This document shows positions 35,350 through 47,100 of a stretch of 64,000 bases of DNA, in pieces. Positions within the stretch are counted from its first letter, which is position 1. Each line of letters opens with the position of its first letter. The notes beneath the pieces are model-generated. The model was not told the origin of the DNA. It searched no databases and saw nothing but the letters and a program-made list of their open reading frames with translations. The position numbers were made by a program, and so were the translations under genes. The DNA comes from Dreissena polymorpha (Eukaryota; Mollusca; Bivalvia; Myida; Dreissenidae), in the NCBI RefSeq assembly GCF_020536995.1, contig NC_068359.1, positions 60,877,615 through 60,941,614 on the forward strand, given 5' to 3'.

Positions 35350-37848
35350 TTAAACGCACGATTGAAGTGTCACCAAATAAGTGCAACAGGGTAAAATTTT
35401 GATTGCTTCGAATTTGACTTTGTGCTTTATTCCAGTTATGTCTTTTCTCAGCTGACGCCATGTTTCTTCTGTCATCCTAACGCGGTTTAAGTTAACGAGC
35501 CTTACGGTGCATGGAAGGCAAATCCGTACGTGCTCTGGTGCAGTTGCACCTGCACGGTTACGCACACAGACCAGATTTATATCTTCAATGAAAATCTCTG
35601 TTAAATTTGGCAGCTTGCATATTGTCTGGAGAAGCGTCCAGATAATAGTTTTTTGGAGAAATTCATCACTGGATGCTGACGCGTTAATGTTGATGAAGTT
35701 CACTACGCACGTTGACTTGTACAAGGCAAACGTGGTCATGTTATTTAAAACTGGTTTTCGCGTGGACAAACGTCGCTCATCACGCCACCGTTCTGTATAT
35801 GTTTCAACCATGTGCATAGAACAGCTGGACTCTTGCAGAACCGTCCGAAGACCGTCTTCGTTTATAAGATTGTAGTCGCAAATAATACATAACTTATGTA
35901 TACGCAATGGCTGCCTCAGCAACGTACATTCCATAGAGGCCGAGTTAGTTATAACAATGGAAAACTGGTAGTGTTCTGGGGACAATTCTATGTCTGTTTG
36001 GTTGTTTGCACGAGCCTCTTTAAAACCGGCAGCCATTGCATTGTGTAGTAAACGCACGGCTTTGACATCAGGCTTGACTGCCTCGTGTTTTTCTTGTGAT
36101 AACCTATATAGATTGATACCTTTGTTGATACCTTTGTTAAATATAACATCGACCAGCCATTGCGAAATATCATACCCGACCTTTGCGTCTAATCCACACA
36201 CAAACACAAATACTTGCGATATTTCTAAAACGTGAAATGTTTTGAATCTCTGATAGTAACTCTTCATTCGTTGAAAGACCGTTTTATCAGATTTATTTGT
36301 TACAATAAACATAGCGGCAAAAAACTCTTGGAACGTTTTGTGTAAGAAATAGAAGGTCTGTGTATCCTCACAAAGTGAGTAAGTGCTCTCTTCAGACAGT
36401 ATGCCTGAAGACAAGGTCAACTTTCTTTGGTCTTCTGTCAAACAGGCTTCCACGTCATCGAAGCCGAACAGAATATTGGTCTCTCTTGCCTCCGAGAATG
36501 TCTGTCTGAAGGCCAGCTTAGAAAGAGCAGCAATCAGGTCGGCGTTCTTCTGCACAAATCGCTTGTTCTTGAAGCAATTAAATTGCATATTATTCTGTGC
36601 TACTGTTTGCCCTTTACGTTCTGTCCTTTTAAGCAACATTTCTAACATTGAAGCGTAAATACCACATAACGAGTCTCCGAGGGTTCTCTTTTCATGCCAG
36701 ATGCATATAAGCTGCATTAGAATGATGGGTGAAGATAAATCCAAACTTTTTTCTATGATTTCGTAAAACAACGCATTGATATTTTCGTAAAGTGGTCCGC
36801 CTTTATCATCTAAGCACTTCAAAACCCTTTTTATCAGGAGGCGCTCATCGGTTATGCCTGTTATTTTAAGACGACTATGAACGTCGAAGTCTGATACTGG
36901 AAGTTCTGCTAGCCTCCAAGGTCGTGTCAGAATTATGCAGACACAGTTAGAACCAAGATTAGTTTCAGGAACAATATAACATGAATGAGACCATTCGTCT
37001 AGTCCGTCAAACAAAACAAGACAAGATTCGTGGCTTAAAAGATCTTGAATCAATCTTAAAGCATTGCTCCTTTGGTCTTCACTTCGATATAGTTTGTCAA
37101 TAAGTATTTTCTTAATCATTTTGTCTACTTCAAAAATGTCTACTACATGCCTCAAAGGAATATAAAATGCAAATTTAAATTGATTTAATGCATCCACGTC
37201 TACAAAATATTGGTATCGATCGCTGTCTATACCCACAAATGTTTTATTATCGCAAAGCCCCGCGTTTAAATTTGCAATACAATTAGCCGCCTTTAGTTTT
37301 GCATCACATGTATCCGCCTTTGGTTTTACATCACTATTACCCAAGATTGTTTTTGAATCACTAATGTCCACATTAAAATTTGCAACTCTAGTATCCGCCT
37401 TAAATGATAAATCACTAGAATCGGTCTTAAGTGATGCATCACAAGTGTCCGGCTTTAGTTTTGCATCACTATCGTTCGCCTTTTGTTTTCTATCAATTAT
37501 ATCCACCTTGAGTTTTGAATCATGACTAGTTGCTATTGCATCGCACCAGTCTAGTAAAGTTCCAAGAGCAAATGTTGTCTTTCCCGCACCCGGTTCGCCT
37601 TGGACAACAATACATTTCGAAGCCTCGGTTTCAACTGCGCTTTCAAGCATGGATCTGTAATTCTGTATGGTCTCATCCCCTAGCAGTTTTTTACCGTCCT
37701 TCCCTATTCTCTTGATTTTCAATGGGACACAAAATTCCCGCAATTTTCCGTTTCTGTTTGGCATCAGTGGGGACAACGGCATTGTACACAATCGGTTTTG
37801 GTAATATTGTATCATCTCATTTTGAAAATCTGTGTAAAAGATAGTCAT
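35350..37848 (-). CDS. NACHT-domain NLR-like ATPase, large 3' exon (832 aa open)
   Basis: This is probably a STAND-type innate-immune or death-signalling ATPase. Walker A GEPGAGKTT lies at residues 84-92, Walker B LVLFDGLDEW at 277-286, and sensor-like IILTRPWR at 305-312. These are followed by 'SSPIILMQLICIWHE' and 'FLHKTFQEFFAAMFIV', which are typical helical and winged-helix landmarks of NLR proteins. The C-terminal ~250 residues have no clear leucine-rich repeats. Residues about 109-205 form a tract of loose 10-residue repeats (DAKLKPDTCDASLKTDSSD and similar), encoded by ~27-30-nt DNA repeats at 37225-37520, so Walker A and B are ~100 residues further apart than usual. The ATG at 37848 may not be the true start: acceptor-like TTTTACACAG lies just inside (exon from about 37828), and N-terminal exons are expected upstream. 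The stop is at 35350. I infer it belongs with the CXorf38-like exons at 51.5-52.5 kb. The repeat tract keeps the frame open, so the gene looks functional. Confidence 0.85.
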   Translation of the reverse strand: MTIFYTDFQNEMIQYYQNRLCTMPLSPLMPNRNGKLREFCVPLKIKRIGKDGKKLLGDETIQNYRSMLESAVETEASKCIVVQGEPGAGKTTFALGTLLDWCDAIATSHDSKLKVDIIDRKQKANDSDAKLKPDTCDASLKTDSSDLSFKADTRVANFNVDISDSKTILGNSDVKPKADTCDAKLKAANCIANLNAGLCDNKTFVGIDSDRYQYFVDVDALNQFKFAFYIPLRHVVDIFEVDKMIKKILIDKLYRSEDQRSNALRLIQDLLSHESCLVLFDGLDEWSHSCYIVPETNLGSNCVCIILTRPWRLAELPVSDFDVHSRLKITGITDERLLIKRVLKCLDDKGGPLYENINALFYEIIEKSLDLSSPIILMQLICIWHEKRTLGDSLCGIYASMLEMLLKRTERKGQTVAQNNMQFNCFKNKRFVQKNADLIAALSKLAFRQTFSEARETNILFGFDDVEACLTEDQRKLTLSSGILSEESTYSLCEDTQTFYFLHKTFQEFFAAMFIVTNKSDKTVFQRMKSYYQRFKTFHVLEISQVFVFVCGLDAKVGYDISQWLVDVIFNKGINKGINLYRLSQEKHEAVKPDVKAVRLLHNAMAAGFKEARANNQTDIELSPEHYQFSIVITNSASMECTLLRQPLRIHKLCIICDYNLINEDGLRTVLQESSCSMHMVETYTERWRDERRLSTRKPVLNNMTTFALYKSTCVVNFININASASSDEFLQKTIIWTLLQTICKLPNLTEIFIEDINLVCVRNRAGATAPEHVRICLPCTVRLVNLNRVRMTEETWRQLRKDITGIKHKVKFEAIKILPCCTYLVTLQSCV
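37225..37525 (-). repeat. In-frame ~30-bp minisatellite inside NACHT coding sequence
   Basis: About ten imperfect units of 27-30 bp (plus-strand form GTATCCGCCTTTAGTTTTGC then ATCAC) are seen around 37310, 37400, 37445 and 37475. Unit lengths remain multiples of three overall, so they encode a periodic Lys/Asp/Ala/Cys-rich loop. Confidence 0.75.
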
Positions 37849-38146
37849 TCCTCAATTAAACAGAAAACAAAAATTCACAATTCAAAATAATTGAACGATA
37901 CTATCAAGTAGGCGTCAAAATAAGTTTATTTTAAAATCCGCAACATAATGTAAAATACTAAAAACCTTAAAATATTTCCGGCAGCTTGTTATATAATATT
38001 TTCATAATCTGGTACTTGTACGTTTACTAAAGAATCTGTTAATCTACTGTTTGCATCCACTTGTCTTCTGTTATATCACACATGTTTATTTACTCTAGAA
38101 TCTCCGAGTTGATTGGTTGCAAGAAATGTATAACATCCCCTTATAC

Positions 38147-38212
38147 TTGTATTGTTTGAACAACATCTGCTGTCAATGCATTGACATTAATACAGTTCAA
38201 GTTAACTCCATA
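38147..38212 (-). CDS. Candidate 66-nt linker exon of the NLR-like gene
   Basis: Acceptor TTTTGTTCAG and donor CAA|GTATAA bound an open 22-codon exon (YGVNLNCINVNALTADVVQ..). It is phase 0 at both ends and compatible with the exon at 49267-49344. It does not match the phase 1 expected by the best NACHT acceptor, so another exon or a different acceptor is needed. Speculative. Confidence 0.3.
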
Positions 38213-38221
38213 CTGAACAAA

Positions 38222-38700
38222 AGGGTCATAGGCCCAAAGACGCTCACCTGAGACCTAATGAACTAAACGAATCTGAGAAGGTTGATTTCATTTTTTTAAT
38301 TTTATTAACTTGGCCGAGATATCATTAGACAAGAGGGCCTAAAAGGCCCAAAGTCGCTCACCTGAGATAAAAAGAAATTACCTGTTTTTTGCAGCCCAAG
38401 ATCTCAATGGAACAAATGTTCTAACCAAGTTTCATGAAGAATGAACAACAAATTGCCCCCTGGCGGCCATGTTTTTGCGGCTATGTTTTTCAACAGACCT
38501 GAACCATTTTTGAACTCGTCCAAGATATCATTGGCACATATCTTCTGACAAATTTTCATGAAGATCCGACAATAAATGTGGCCGCTACAGTGTTAACAAG
38601 GCAAATATTCATAACGCACAACGAAAGACAGACAATTGACAAAAGGTGATCACAAAAGTTCACCATGAGCAAAAAATATTATGCTCATAAAGATTGTCAC
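38222..38700 (-). mobile_element. 'gctcacctgag' family elements (one short complete copy, one fragment)
   Basis: A fragment at 38222-38336 and a copy at 38337-38690. The copy begins ACAAGAGGGCCTAAAAGGCC (family end) and closes with AGGTGATCACAAAAGTTCAC and an ATGAGC-rich hairpin. This is the same family as 17379-18898 in the opposite orientation. Confidence 0.75.
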
Positions 38701-39260
38701 TATGTTTGAAGATGATATTGTTAAAACTAATTGAGTAAACTAATTCAAGATATGATAACAACATTTTCACTCAGCAAGTGCCATTCAGATTGAACTAAAA
38801 ATGTGACTAAAAGTATTCACAATGTTTCACTATAAACAACTGTAGACATACAAAAAACTACCCCCCCCCCCCCCCTCCGCTTAGAGCCTTGTTTATAAAC
38901 AATAATGAACTATTTTCAGACTCACCATGCAATTATATTTTCAATTATTAAATCTATAAATCCGTTTTAAAACACAAATCTGTGATAATGTGGGTTATTG
39001 TATTAAACAATAAAACCCAGTTTATTTTAGCAGAAATGTGGACCCTTCAAGGGGGAGTATCTTGAGCATACTAGAATGTTGATGAATAAAGAGTTCTCTC
39101 AAATTCCTCCGTAAGAGTTACTGCCCATTCTATAAATTATATAAAGTTCTGAGATCACTCACTTCCTTTCTGGCATTGGATGCCAAGGATTAAACCTACG
39201 AAATTAAAAAATGTACATTAATCTGCAGAGATATTGCTTGGTTATATAACAAAAGCATCA
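38701..39260. other. Intronic spacer
   Basis: AT-rich, with a poly-C run at 38862-38876. A minus-strand acceptor/donor pair near 39165-39205 frames a tiny possible exon that I could not support. Confidence 0.3.
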
Positions 39261-39265
39261 CACAA

Positions 39266-39335
39266 TGTCTGGAAGAGGTAAACCAGCAGGAAGGAGGAGG
39301 AAAGCTAAGACAAAACTGCCAGAAAATCAGGAAAC
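39266..39335 (+). pseudogene. Possible histone H2A N-terminal fragment
   Basis: ATG at 39266 opens MSGRGKPAGRRRKAKTK, close to the basic start of histone H2A (MSGRGK..KAKAK). GTTATATAAC lies about 25 bp upstream. After about 20 codons the match stops, and the sequence becomes the 'gttcacaagcttttttac' repeat. This is either a gene truncated by repeat insertion or chance resemblance. Confidence 0.3.
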
Positions 39336-40410
39336 TAGAGTGTTCACAAGCTTTTTTACTATATAAATATAAGGAAAAAGACCCCCCCCCCTGGCGGCCA
39401 TATTTTTTTACCGATCCAAACCATTTTCGAACTCAACTGTCGTATCCAGGAAACAAATGTTCTGACCAAATTTCATGAATATTGGGCAAAAAAATGTGTC
39501 TCCTAGACTGTTCACATGTTTTCACTATATACATATAGAGAAAACTGCCCCACCCCCTGGCGGCCATGTTTTTCTACCCATCATGGCCATTTTCGAACTC
39601 GTAAGAGATATCTATAAAATCGATGTTTAGAAAGAAAAAATACGATGATTAGGCATTAAATGTGACTTCTAGAGTGTTCACAAGCTTTTTTTACTATATA
39701 AATAAGAAAAATGACCCCCCTGGCGGCCATGTTTTTTTAACCGATCCGAACCATTTTCGAACTTAACCGTCATATTCAGAAAACACATGTTCTGACCGAA
39801 TTTCAAGAAGATTGGATCAAAAATGTGACTTCTAGAGTGTTAACATGTTTTTACTATATACTTATAAAGAAAACTGCCCCGCCCCCTGGCGGTCATGTTT
39901 TTTCACCGATCTGGACCATTTTCAAACTCGTCGGATATATCAATAAAACCAATGTTTTGACCAAGTTTCATAATGATTGAGCAAACATTGTGACTTCTAG
40001 AGTTCACAAGGTTTCTATATAGCAATATCAGGACTACTGCCCCGCCCCCTGGCGGCCATGTTTTTCGACGGACCGGAACCATTTTTGAACTCAACCAACA
40101 TATCATTTAGACATTTTAACATTTTGACATAGTAACATGAAGATTGGACATCAAATCTGCCTTCTACAGTGTTCACAAGGCTTTTCTTTTTTTGACCTAG
40201 TGACCTACTTTTTGACACAGCATGACCCAGTTTCAAACTCAGTCGAGGTTTCAATGGGAAAAATGTTCTGACCAAGTTTCATGAAGATCGGACAATAAAT
40301 GTGGCCTCTATAGTGTTCACAAGGCAAAATATTGACGCCGCACGACGGACGACGGACAAAAGGCGATCACAAAAGCTCACCATGAGCACGTTGTGCTCAG
40401 GTGAGCTAAA
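39335..40410 (-). mobile_element. 'gctcacctgag' family element, ~165-bp units
   Basis: CTGGCGGCCATGTTTTT-type units recur at 39390, 39560, 39722, 39887 and 40050 (spacing about 165 bp). The element closes at 40320-40408 with CACGACGGACGACGGAC and the hairpin GAGCACGTTGTGCTCAGGTG. It is opposite in orientation to 17379. Open frames across it are artefacts. Confidence 0.8.
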
Positions 40411-40671
40411 TAAAAGCTCCTGAGAGAGGATCGTCAAGATTTGATAAAAGTCACTTATAGACAGTTAACAGGCTTTTTAGAATATGACCTAGTGACCAAG
40501 TTTTAAGCTCAGTTTCGCAGCCGAGAATTCATTGGGACAATCTTTTTAACCAAATTTCACGATAATTGGCAAATAAACGTTGCGAAGAGAGCGTAAATAA
40601 AACTTCAAAATAGCTGAAAATATAAAACTGCCGCATTTTTTTTCAACAAACCCCAATTTTTTTTTAACAAG
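40411..40671 (-). repeat. Degenerate tandem-unit repeat sequence
   Basis: Phrases such as TGACCTAGTGACCAAGTTTT and ACCAAATTTCACGATAATTG show it is an eroded relative of the adjacent elements. Confidence 0.5.
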
Positions 40672-41256
40672 ATGTGTTTGTGAAACACAATGTCCCCCTA
40701 TATGATGTTTGACATTGTAGGATGACCTTGACCTTGTGAAGGATGACCTTGACCTTGACCTTTCACCACTCAAAATGTGCAGCTCCATGAGATACACATG
40801 CATGCCAACTATCAAGTTGTTATCTTCAATATTGCAAAAGTATTCATAAAATAAGCGATTTGGGCCACATATATTTGACCTCTGACCTTGAAGGATGACC
40901 TTGACCTTGACCTTTTACCACTCAAAATGAGCAGCTCCATGAGATGCACATGCATGCCAAATATCAAGTTGCTATCTTCAATATTGCAAAAGTATTCATA
41001 AAATGAGCGATTTTGGCCACATATATTTGACCTCTGACCTTGAAGGATGACCTTGACCTTGACTTTTCACCACTCAAAATGTGCAGCTTCATGAGATACA
41101 CATGCATGCCAAATATGAAGTTGCTATCTTCAATATAGTAAAAGTTATTGCAAAATGTTAAAGTTGGCGCAAACAGACAGACCAACAGACCAACAGACAG
41201 ACCAACAGACAGGGCAAAAACAATATGTCCCCCACTACTATAGTGGGGGACATAAA
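40672..41256 (-). mobile_element. Tandem-unit element ('gggggacat' family), copy 2
   Basis: It begins AAGATGTGTTTGTGAAACAC and closes with a (GACAGACCAACA) run and the hairpin GTCCCCCACTACTATAGTGG. Three ~152-bp units have CATGCATGCCAA-TAT at 40798, 40949 and 41102. TGACCTCTGACCT lies at 40876-40888 and 41028-41040. It is the reverse complement of 15369-15957. Confidence 0.85.
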
Positions 41257-41768
41257 AATCAGACTAGAGTTCATAGGAAAAGATCTTCTCGCAATCATAA
41301 TGAAAATTGCATAATAAATGTGACTAGAGAGTTAACGATGATTTACTATTAGATAATAAGAAAATTGCTCCGTCCTTTAATGGCTTTTTCAACGGACCGG
41401 AACCATTTTTTAAATCGGCTCACATTACATGGAAAACTGTCCCGACCCCGTGCGGCAATGTTTTTCAACGGACCGGAACAATTTTCAAACTCGGCCAGAT
41501 ATAATAAGAATAAAAATACTCACCAAGTATCATGGAGATTGGACTTAAATTGTCACCACAATGTTAACAAGATTTTAAAATAGCCATGTACAAAAATGCC
41601 CCGCCATCTGGCGACCATGTTTTTCAATAAACATGAACAATTTTCGTACTCAGCTGAGATATCACAATAGCACATTTTCTGACAAAGTTTAATGCAGATT
41701 CGGTCATTAATGTGAATTCTTGAGTTTTTGCAATATGTTCCTTTAATTTGACATAGTGACATTGTGAT
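41257..41768 (-). repeat. Diverged 'ggcggccatg' unit repeats
   Basis: GTTTTTCAACGGACCGGAAC near 41460 and CCATGTTTTTCAATAAACAT near 41615 mark eroded units of the family at 39335-40410. Confidence 0.6.
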
Positions 41769-42143
41769 CGAATTTCAATCGCGTCCACTATAGTATTGAA
41801 ACAAAAGTGACCAAGTTTCAGGCAGATTTGACATACCCCCACATGCCGCATTGACACATACTATTTTGCATGTCGTCTTCACAAAAAACAGCGGACACCA
41901 TGCTCAATTTTTAAAACGCACTAAGTGACCCCTCGACCTAGTTTTTGACCCAGGGCCTCGAATTTCAATCGCGTCCACTATAGTATTGAAACAAAAGTGA
42001 CCAAGTTTCAGGCAGATTTGACATACCCCCACATGCCGCATTGACACATACTATTTTGCATGTCGTCTTCACAAAAAACAGCGGACACCATGCTCAATTT
42101 TTAAAACGCACTAAGTGACCCCTCGACCTAGTTTTTGACCCAG
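41769..42143. repeat. Identical 185-bp tandem duplication
   Basis: 41769-41953 and 41959-42143 read the same base for base, separated by GGCCT. The unit starts CGAATTTCAATCGCGTCCAC and ends AGTTTTTGACCCAG. It is either a very recent duplication or an assembly artefact. Confidence 0.9.
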
Positions 42144-43575
42144 AAAGGCCCATGTTCTAACTTGGCCTTAAGATCATCTCCATAAAACTTCTGACCAAGT
42201 TTGGTGAAGATCGGATGTAAACTACTTGAATTAGAGAGCGGACACCATGCTGAATGTTTAAAACGCATTAAGTGACCCCGTGACCTAGTTTTAGGCCCAG
42301 AATGGCCCATGTTCAAACTTGTTCTAGAGATCATTTAGATAAAACTTGTGACCAAGTTTGGTGAGGATTGGACGAAAACTACTTGAATAAGAGAGCTGAC
42401 AACATGGTGAGGTTTAAAACGCACTAAGATACCCCGTGACCTAGTTTTTGACCCGCATAACACATATTCAAACTTGACCTAGACATCATCTAGATACAAC
42501 TTCTGACCAAGTTTGGTGAAGATTGGATGAAAACTACTTGAATAAGAGAGCGGACAACATTGTGATGTTTAAAACACACTAAGTGACCCCGTGACCTTGT
42601 TTTTGACCCGGCATGACCCATATTCAAACTTGCCCTAGACATTATCAAGATACAACTTCTGACCAATTTTGGTGAAGATTGGATAAAAACTCCTTGAATT
42701 AGAGAGCGGACAACATGGTGAGGTTTAAAACACACTAAGTGACCCCGTGACCTAGTTTTTGACCCGACATGGCCCATGTTCGAACTTGACCTACACATCA
42801 TCTAGTTACAACTTCTGACCAAGTGTGGTGAAGATCGGATTTAATTTACTTGAAATAGAGAGCGGACACCTTTCTCAATGTGTAAAACGTACTAAGTGAC
42901 CCTGTGACCTAGTTTATGATCTGGCATGGCCCATGTTCGAACTCCGGCTTCAGATCATCTAAATAAAACTTCTGACCAAGTTTGGTATAGATCGGATAAA
43001 AACTACTTGAATAAGAGAGAGGACACCATGCTGAATGTTAAAAAACGCACTAAGTGACCCCGTGACCTAGTTTTTGACCCGGCAAGGCCCATGTTCTAAC
43101 TTGGCCTTAAGATCATCTCCATAAAACTTCTGACCAAGTTTGGTGAAGATCGGATGAAAACTACTTGAATTAGAGAGCGGACAATATGCTGAATGTTTAA
43201 AACGCACTAAGTGACCCCTTGACCTAGTTTTTGACCCGGCAAGGCCCATGTTCGAACTTGGCCTTAAGATCATCTCGATACAACTTCTGACCAAGTTTGG
43301 TGAAGATCGGATGAAAAATACTTGAATTAGAGAGCGGACAACATGCTGAATGTTTAAAACGCACTAAGTGACCCCGTGACCTAGTTTTTGACCCGGCAAG
43401 GCCCATGTTCGAACTTGGCCTAGACATCATGTAGATAACTTCTGACCAAGTTTGGTGAAGATCGGATGAAAACTACTTAAATGAGAGAGCGGACACTTAA
43501 TACGGACCGACAGACAGACAGACCGACCGACCGAAAGACAAGTTCACTCCTATATACCCCCTAAACTTCGTTTGT
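42060..43575 (-). mobile_element. Tandem-unit element, ~157-bp units
   Basis: GACCAAGTTTGGTGAAGAT-type landmarks recur at 42193, 42350, 42506, 42660, 42818, 42975, 43133, 43290 and 43448. Each unit carries AAACGCACTAAGTGACCCCG and TTTTTGACCCGGCA. The array ends in GACAGACAGACCGACCGACC and CCTATATACCCCCTAAACT. Non-coding; frames across it are artefacts. Confidence 0.85.
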
Positions 43576-44100
43576 GTGGGTATAATTATGGCCTATAGTG
43601 TTAAGGGGTGTTACGGCAGTTTATTTAACCGATGATATATTTATAGCAACACCGATGATGCTATTATCACAACTCAATATTTTTGTTATCAGTATCATCA
43701 AAAAGGTCAATCTCCACGCAGAGTTGTCGTTCCTTGCTCTCACATACAACTCTGCATAAGGCTCAGCACGCCATTTTGTCTACCAAATAGCTAAAACCGA
43801 ACAAACGCATACAATGTATATTTAAGTGGATATTTAAGATCGCATGCATTTCATTAAGAAATATGACTTTTAAATGTACGATAAATCGTGCAAAAACTTG
43901 TGAGTTTTAATGCAACTCTTTGGAACTATTTTATTGCCCATTTACACAGATGTAATCATTCCACGCACTTCACAAATATAAACAATTGTACATATTTTTT
44001 ATTGAGTGACGTTAGGCATTGCTTCGACGTATTTATGTATGTTGGTTTCTTAACATAAAAAAAAACATATCAATTTTATAATAATTAATTAAAACTGATA
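43576..44100. other. Intronic or intergenic spacer
   Basis: CAGAGTTGTCGTTCCTTGCT at 43721 resembles CAGAGTTGTCGTTCGTTCCT at 58438, suggesting an unnamed dispersed repeat. Otherwise AT-rich. Confidence 0.35.
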
Positions 44101-47100
44101 TAAGATATCATGGTATGAGATGGTTTTCTTTAATGCAGTTAATGCAATGTAACCGTCGTGCAAGAGATTGTTTAGTGTACTGTAACCTCGATGATGAACG
44201 CTTGGAATGATCATGACATGAATGAGACGCTTTCAAAACAATAGTCCGTTCTGAGCCCAACACAGAGGTGAATGTAATGTGACCGTCGTGCAAGAGATTG
44301 CAAAAAGGTTAGTGTTATAGGCAGACGCGCATAACAGTTTGAATTCAGAAAACAGATTTTTTGTGCAGATTGTGTATCACGTGATGAACAGTGGGAGGTG
44401 TATATTTTGCGGCACTATTAGAATTTGTAATGCAGATTTTTAGTGCAGATTATGCCCTATGATGAAACCCTATTCGTCTGCGTCAATAATATGTCGTAGA
44501 ATTGTGGTTTATAATAGCGTTAGAAAAAAAAGATTTAGTTCTGAATACAGATTTATAGTGCAGATTGTGTAACTTGCGTTAGATGTAGACGTGCACAACA
44601 GATTGAGTTCTGAATACAGATTTATAATGCATTGTGTAACTTCTATTTACATGCTTCTATACGATCTTCGCAAGTTTTATACGCGTGGTATAGCTTTGGG
44701 GAACAAATGAGCACCTATAAATCTGTATCCAGATAACTTTCACATCGTGCTTATACGATTTAATTCTGGATTATACGAGATTGTTGCCTATTGATCTGTG
44801 TACATTGAAATGCGCGTATACGGTCTTTAGGCCCAATCTCAATATGATGCCGGTGGAGCCCCTGTGCGTGATCTGGAATCCACCGGGATGAACCGGGGCT
44901 CTATCGGGATGAACCGGGGACGACAGGGATGAACCGGGGACGACCAAGGACAACTGGGGCTCCACGCTCCACCGGTTAAGTATTAAAATGTTTAATACCT
45001 GCGTGATGAACCGGTAGTTACCGTGAAGGACCGGCATCGACCGGCGCGCCACCGTGAACAACCGGGACGGCACCGGGAACAACCCGGACGGCACCGTTGC
45101 TCCACCGGGGCCCATACAGACCCCGGCAGAGCTACAGCAACGCCCCGGTTGTCGCCGGTGGTGCCCATGTGGAGCCCTGGTGAATGCCGGCAGAGTCCCG
45201 GTATAGCCAGGTTCATTGGTAAACCGGCGCTCTGCCGGGACGCCACCGGCATTCACCAGGGCTCCGCCTGGTCATTACCGGCGACGACCGCGATTAAACC
45301 GGGGCGTTGTTGTAGCTCTGCCGGGGTCTGTTGCTAGGATAGCCCCGGTGAGTCTCAGCGGAATTACGGTAGACCGGGGCTTTGCCGGAACGCTGCCGGC
45401 TTTTACCGGGGCTCCACCTGGACATTACCAGCGACAACCTGGGCTCTGCCGGGGCTTCACCGGGATAAACCGTAGCTTGTTCGGGGTTGACCGGGACTCT
45501 GCCACATTCAGGTTTAATAATGATGAGTATCTGTTGATCTGCACCCAGTTAACATTCACATGCGCATATATACGGTCTTACTTGCATTACAGAGCTAAAG
45601 GAACCCTATCAATGTGCATCGAGTCGATATATTAAGGTGGCTTATTCGCTAGTAATTGTATTAAATAACTAATGACATTATATTTATCTGAGTCCATACA
45701 ATTTTCGCATGGCTTGAGACGTATTAAAAAGCGTTGTGGAACTTATGAACGTCTATTAATCTGCGTATAGACAACGATTACATCGTGCGTATACTATCAA
45801 ACTAAGGTTGTTCACGGACCGTTTTACGTCACAACTGAATACATTTTACACTTACTCTTGCATGTTTAATTTCCATTACATGGATCGCGATTTGAATTAA
45901 AATAAAATACTTTAGTCGCAATTAAAGCAGTATAAGAACGCACATGGATAAGTATTGCATTACTTATTTAATGCCATAAATTAAGATGTTCGTGTCGACT
46001 GAGCGCAAATGTATATGGAAAAATCCCATACAAGCCCCGATTGTAACCGTATACGCGCCCTGTGAGTGCTGTCGTAACGCATGCAGATTAATAGGACTTA
46101 TTAGTTTTCCGTCGAATTTAAAATTCATATAAAAACCTGTGAAATACACTGTGAAGGTTGTTGTCATGCATAAGGATTAATAGGGTTTCACAAGTTCCCC
46201 GTTGAAATTAGATCCATATAAGAATCTGATAGGATGCGTTGAAACGCATGCAGATTTATAGGGTTTCATTGGTTGTCCGTCGCAAATAAACTTTATAAGA
46301 ATCTTAGAAATGCCATGTGAATGTTGTCAAAACGCCAGCAGATTTATAGGGCTTTATTATTTTTCTTTCGCAAATTAATCACATATAAAAACCTGAGATA
46401 TGCCTTGTAAAGATTATCGGACGCATGCAGATTGTTCGGGCTTCTGTAGTTATCCGTCGCATGAAACCAAAATCGGAACCTGCTCAGACTTTGGACCTGG
46501 ACGCAGATGATTAGGGACTCACTACGTTTTAAATGCAATTAAGAGATTATAGCACACGGGATAAAACACTTATAAATCTTCAATGCTGTCGGAACACATG
46601 CAGATTGATAGGGCTGCAATAGTTTTCCGTCGAAATCAACCACATATAATTCAAAGAATCTTCTTAGATTGTTTAGACGTAAATTAGGTGTTCATATCGC
46701 ATTTAATGGAATAAAGCCCGTATAAGCATTAGTTTAATAATATCTTTTAATATAGCATAGAGACCGTAAAAGAATACGGGAATGTCAACTGGGTCCAGAT
46801 TATAGGGCTTCATTTGTTATCAATTGCAATTTAAAAACATATTGAAACATCTGAAGATTGTACGGATGTATATAAATATAGTTTATTAAATAAACATCAT
46901 ACCATAAGCAGACAAATAATGTTTATTAAATGTTAATTAAATAAAATTCATACAATTAATAGTTGTAGTCGGCAACTATATAGATCTGTTCCGGAGAATA
47001 CACCTGCATACAAACTGAAAATACTCAATTTCTGATGACGCATACACACTGGGATATACACTCAATGACAGTCTGCTCTATACGATCTGTATGAATTTTA

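Noticed and set aside
35507-37715. Plus-strand frames opposite the NACHT exon
   Set aside because: They are shadows of the 832-codon minus-strand frame, which has clear Walker motifs.
42128-43430. Minus-strand frames with GSKTRSRGHLVRFKH-like repeats
   Set aside because: The repeated peptide follows the 157-bp DNA unit of a non-coding tandem element.
44771-45635. 161-, 104- and 139-codon frames rich in Pro, Gly and Arg
   Set aside because: The GC-rich minisatellite lacks stops by composition and the same peptide appears on both strands because the DNA is palindromic.
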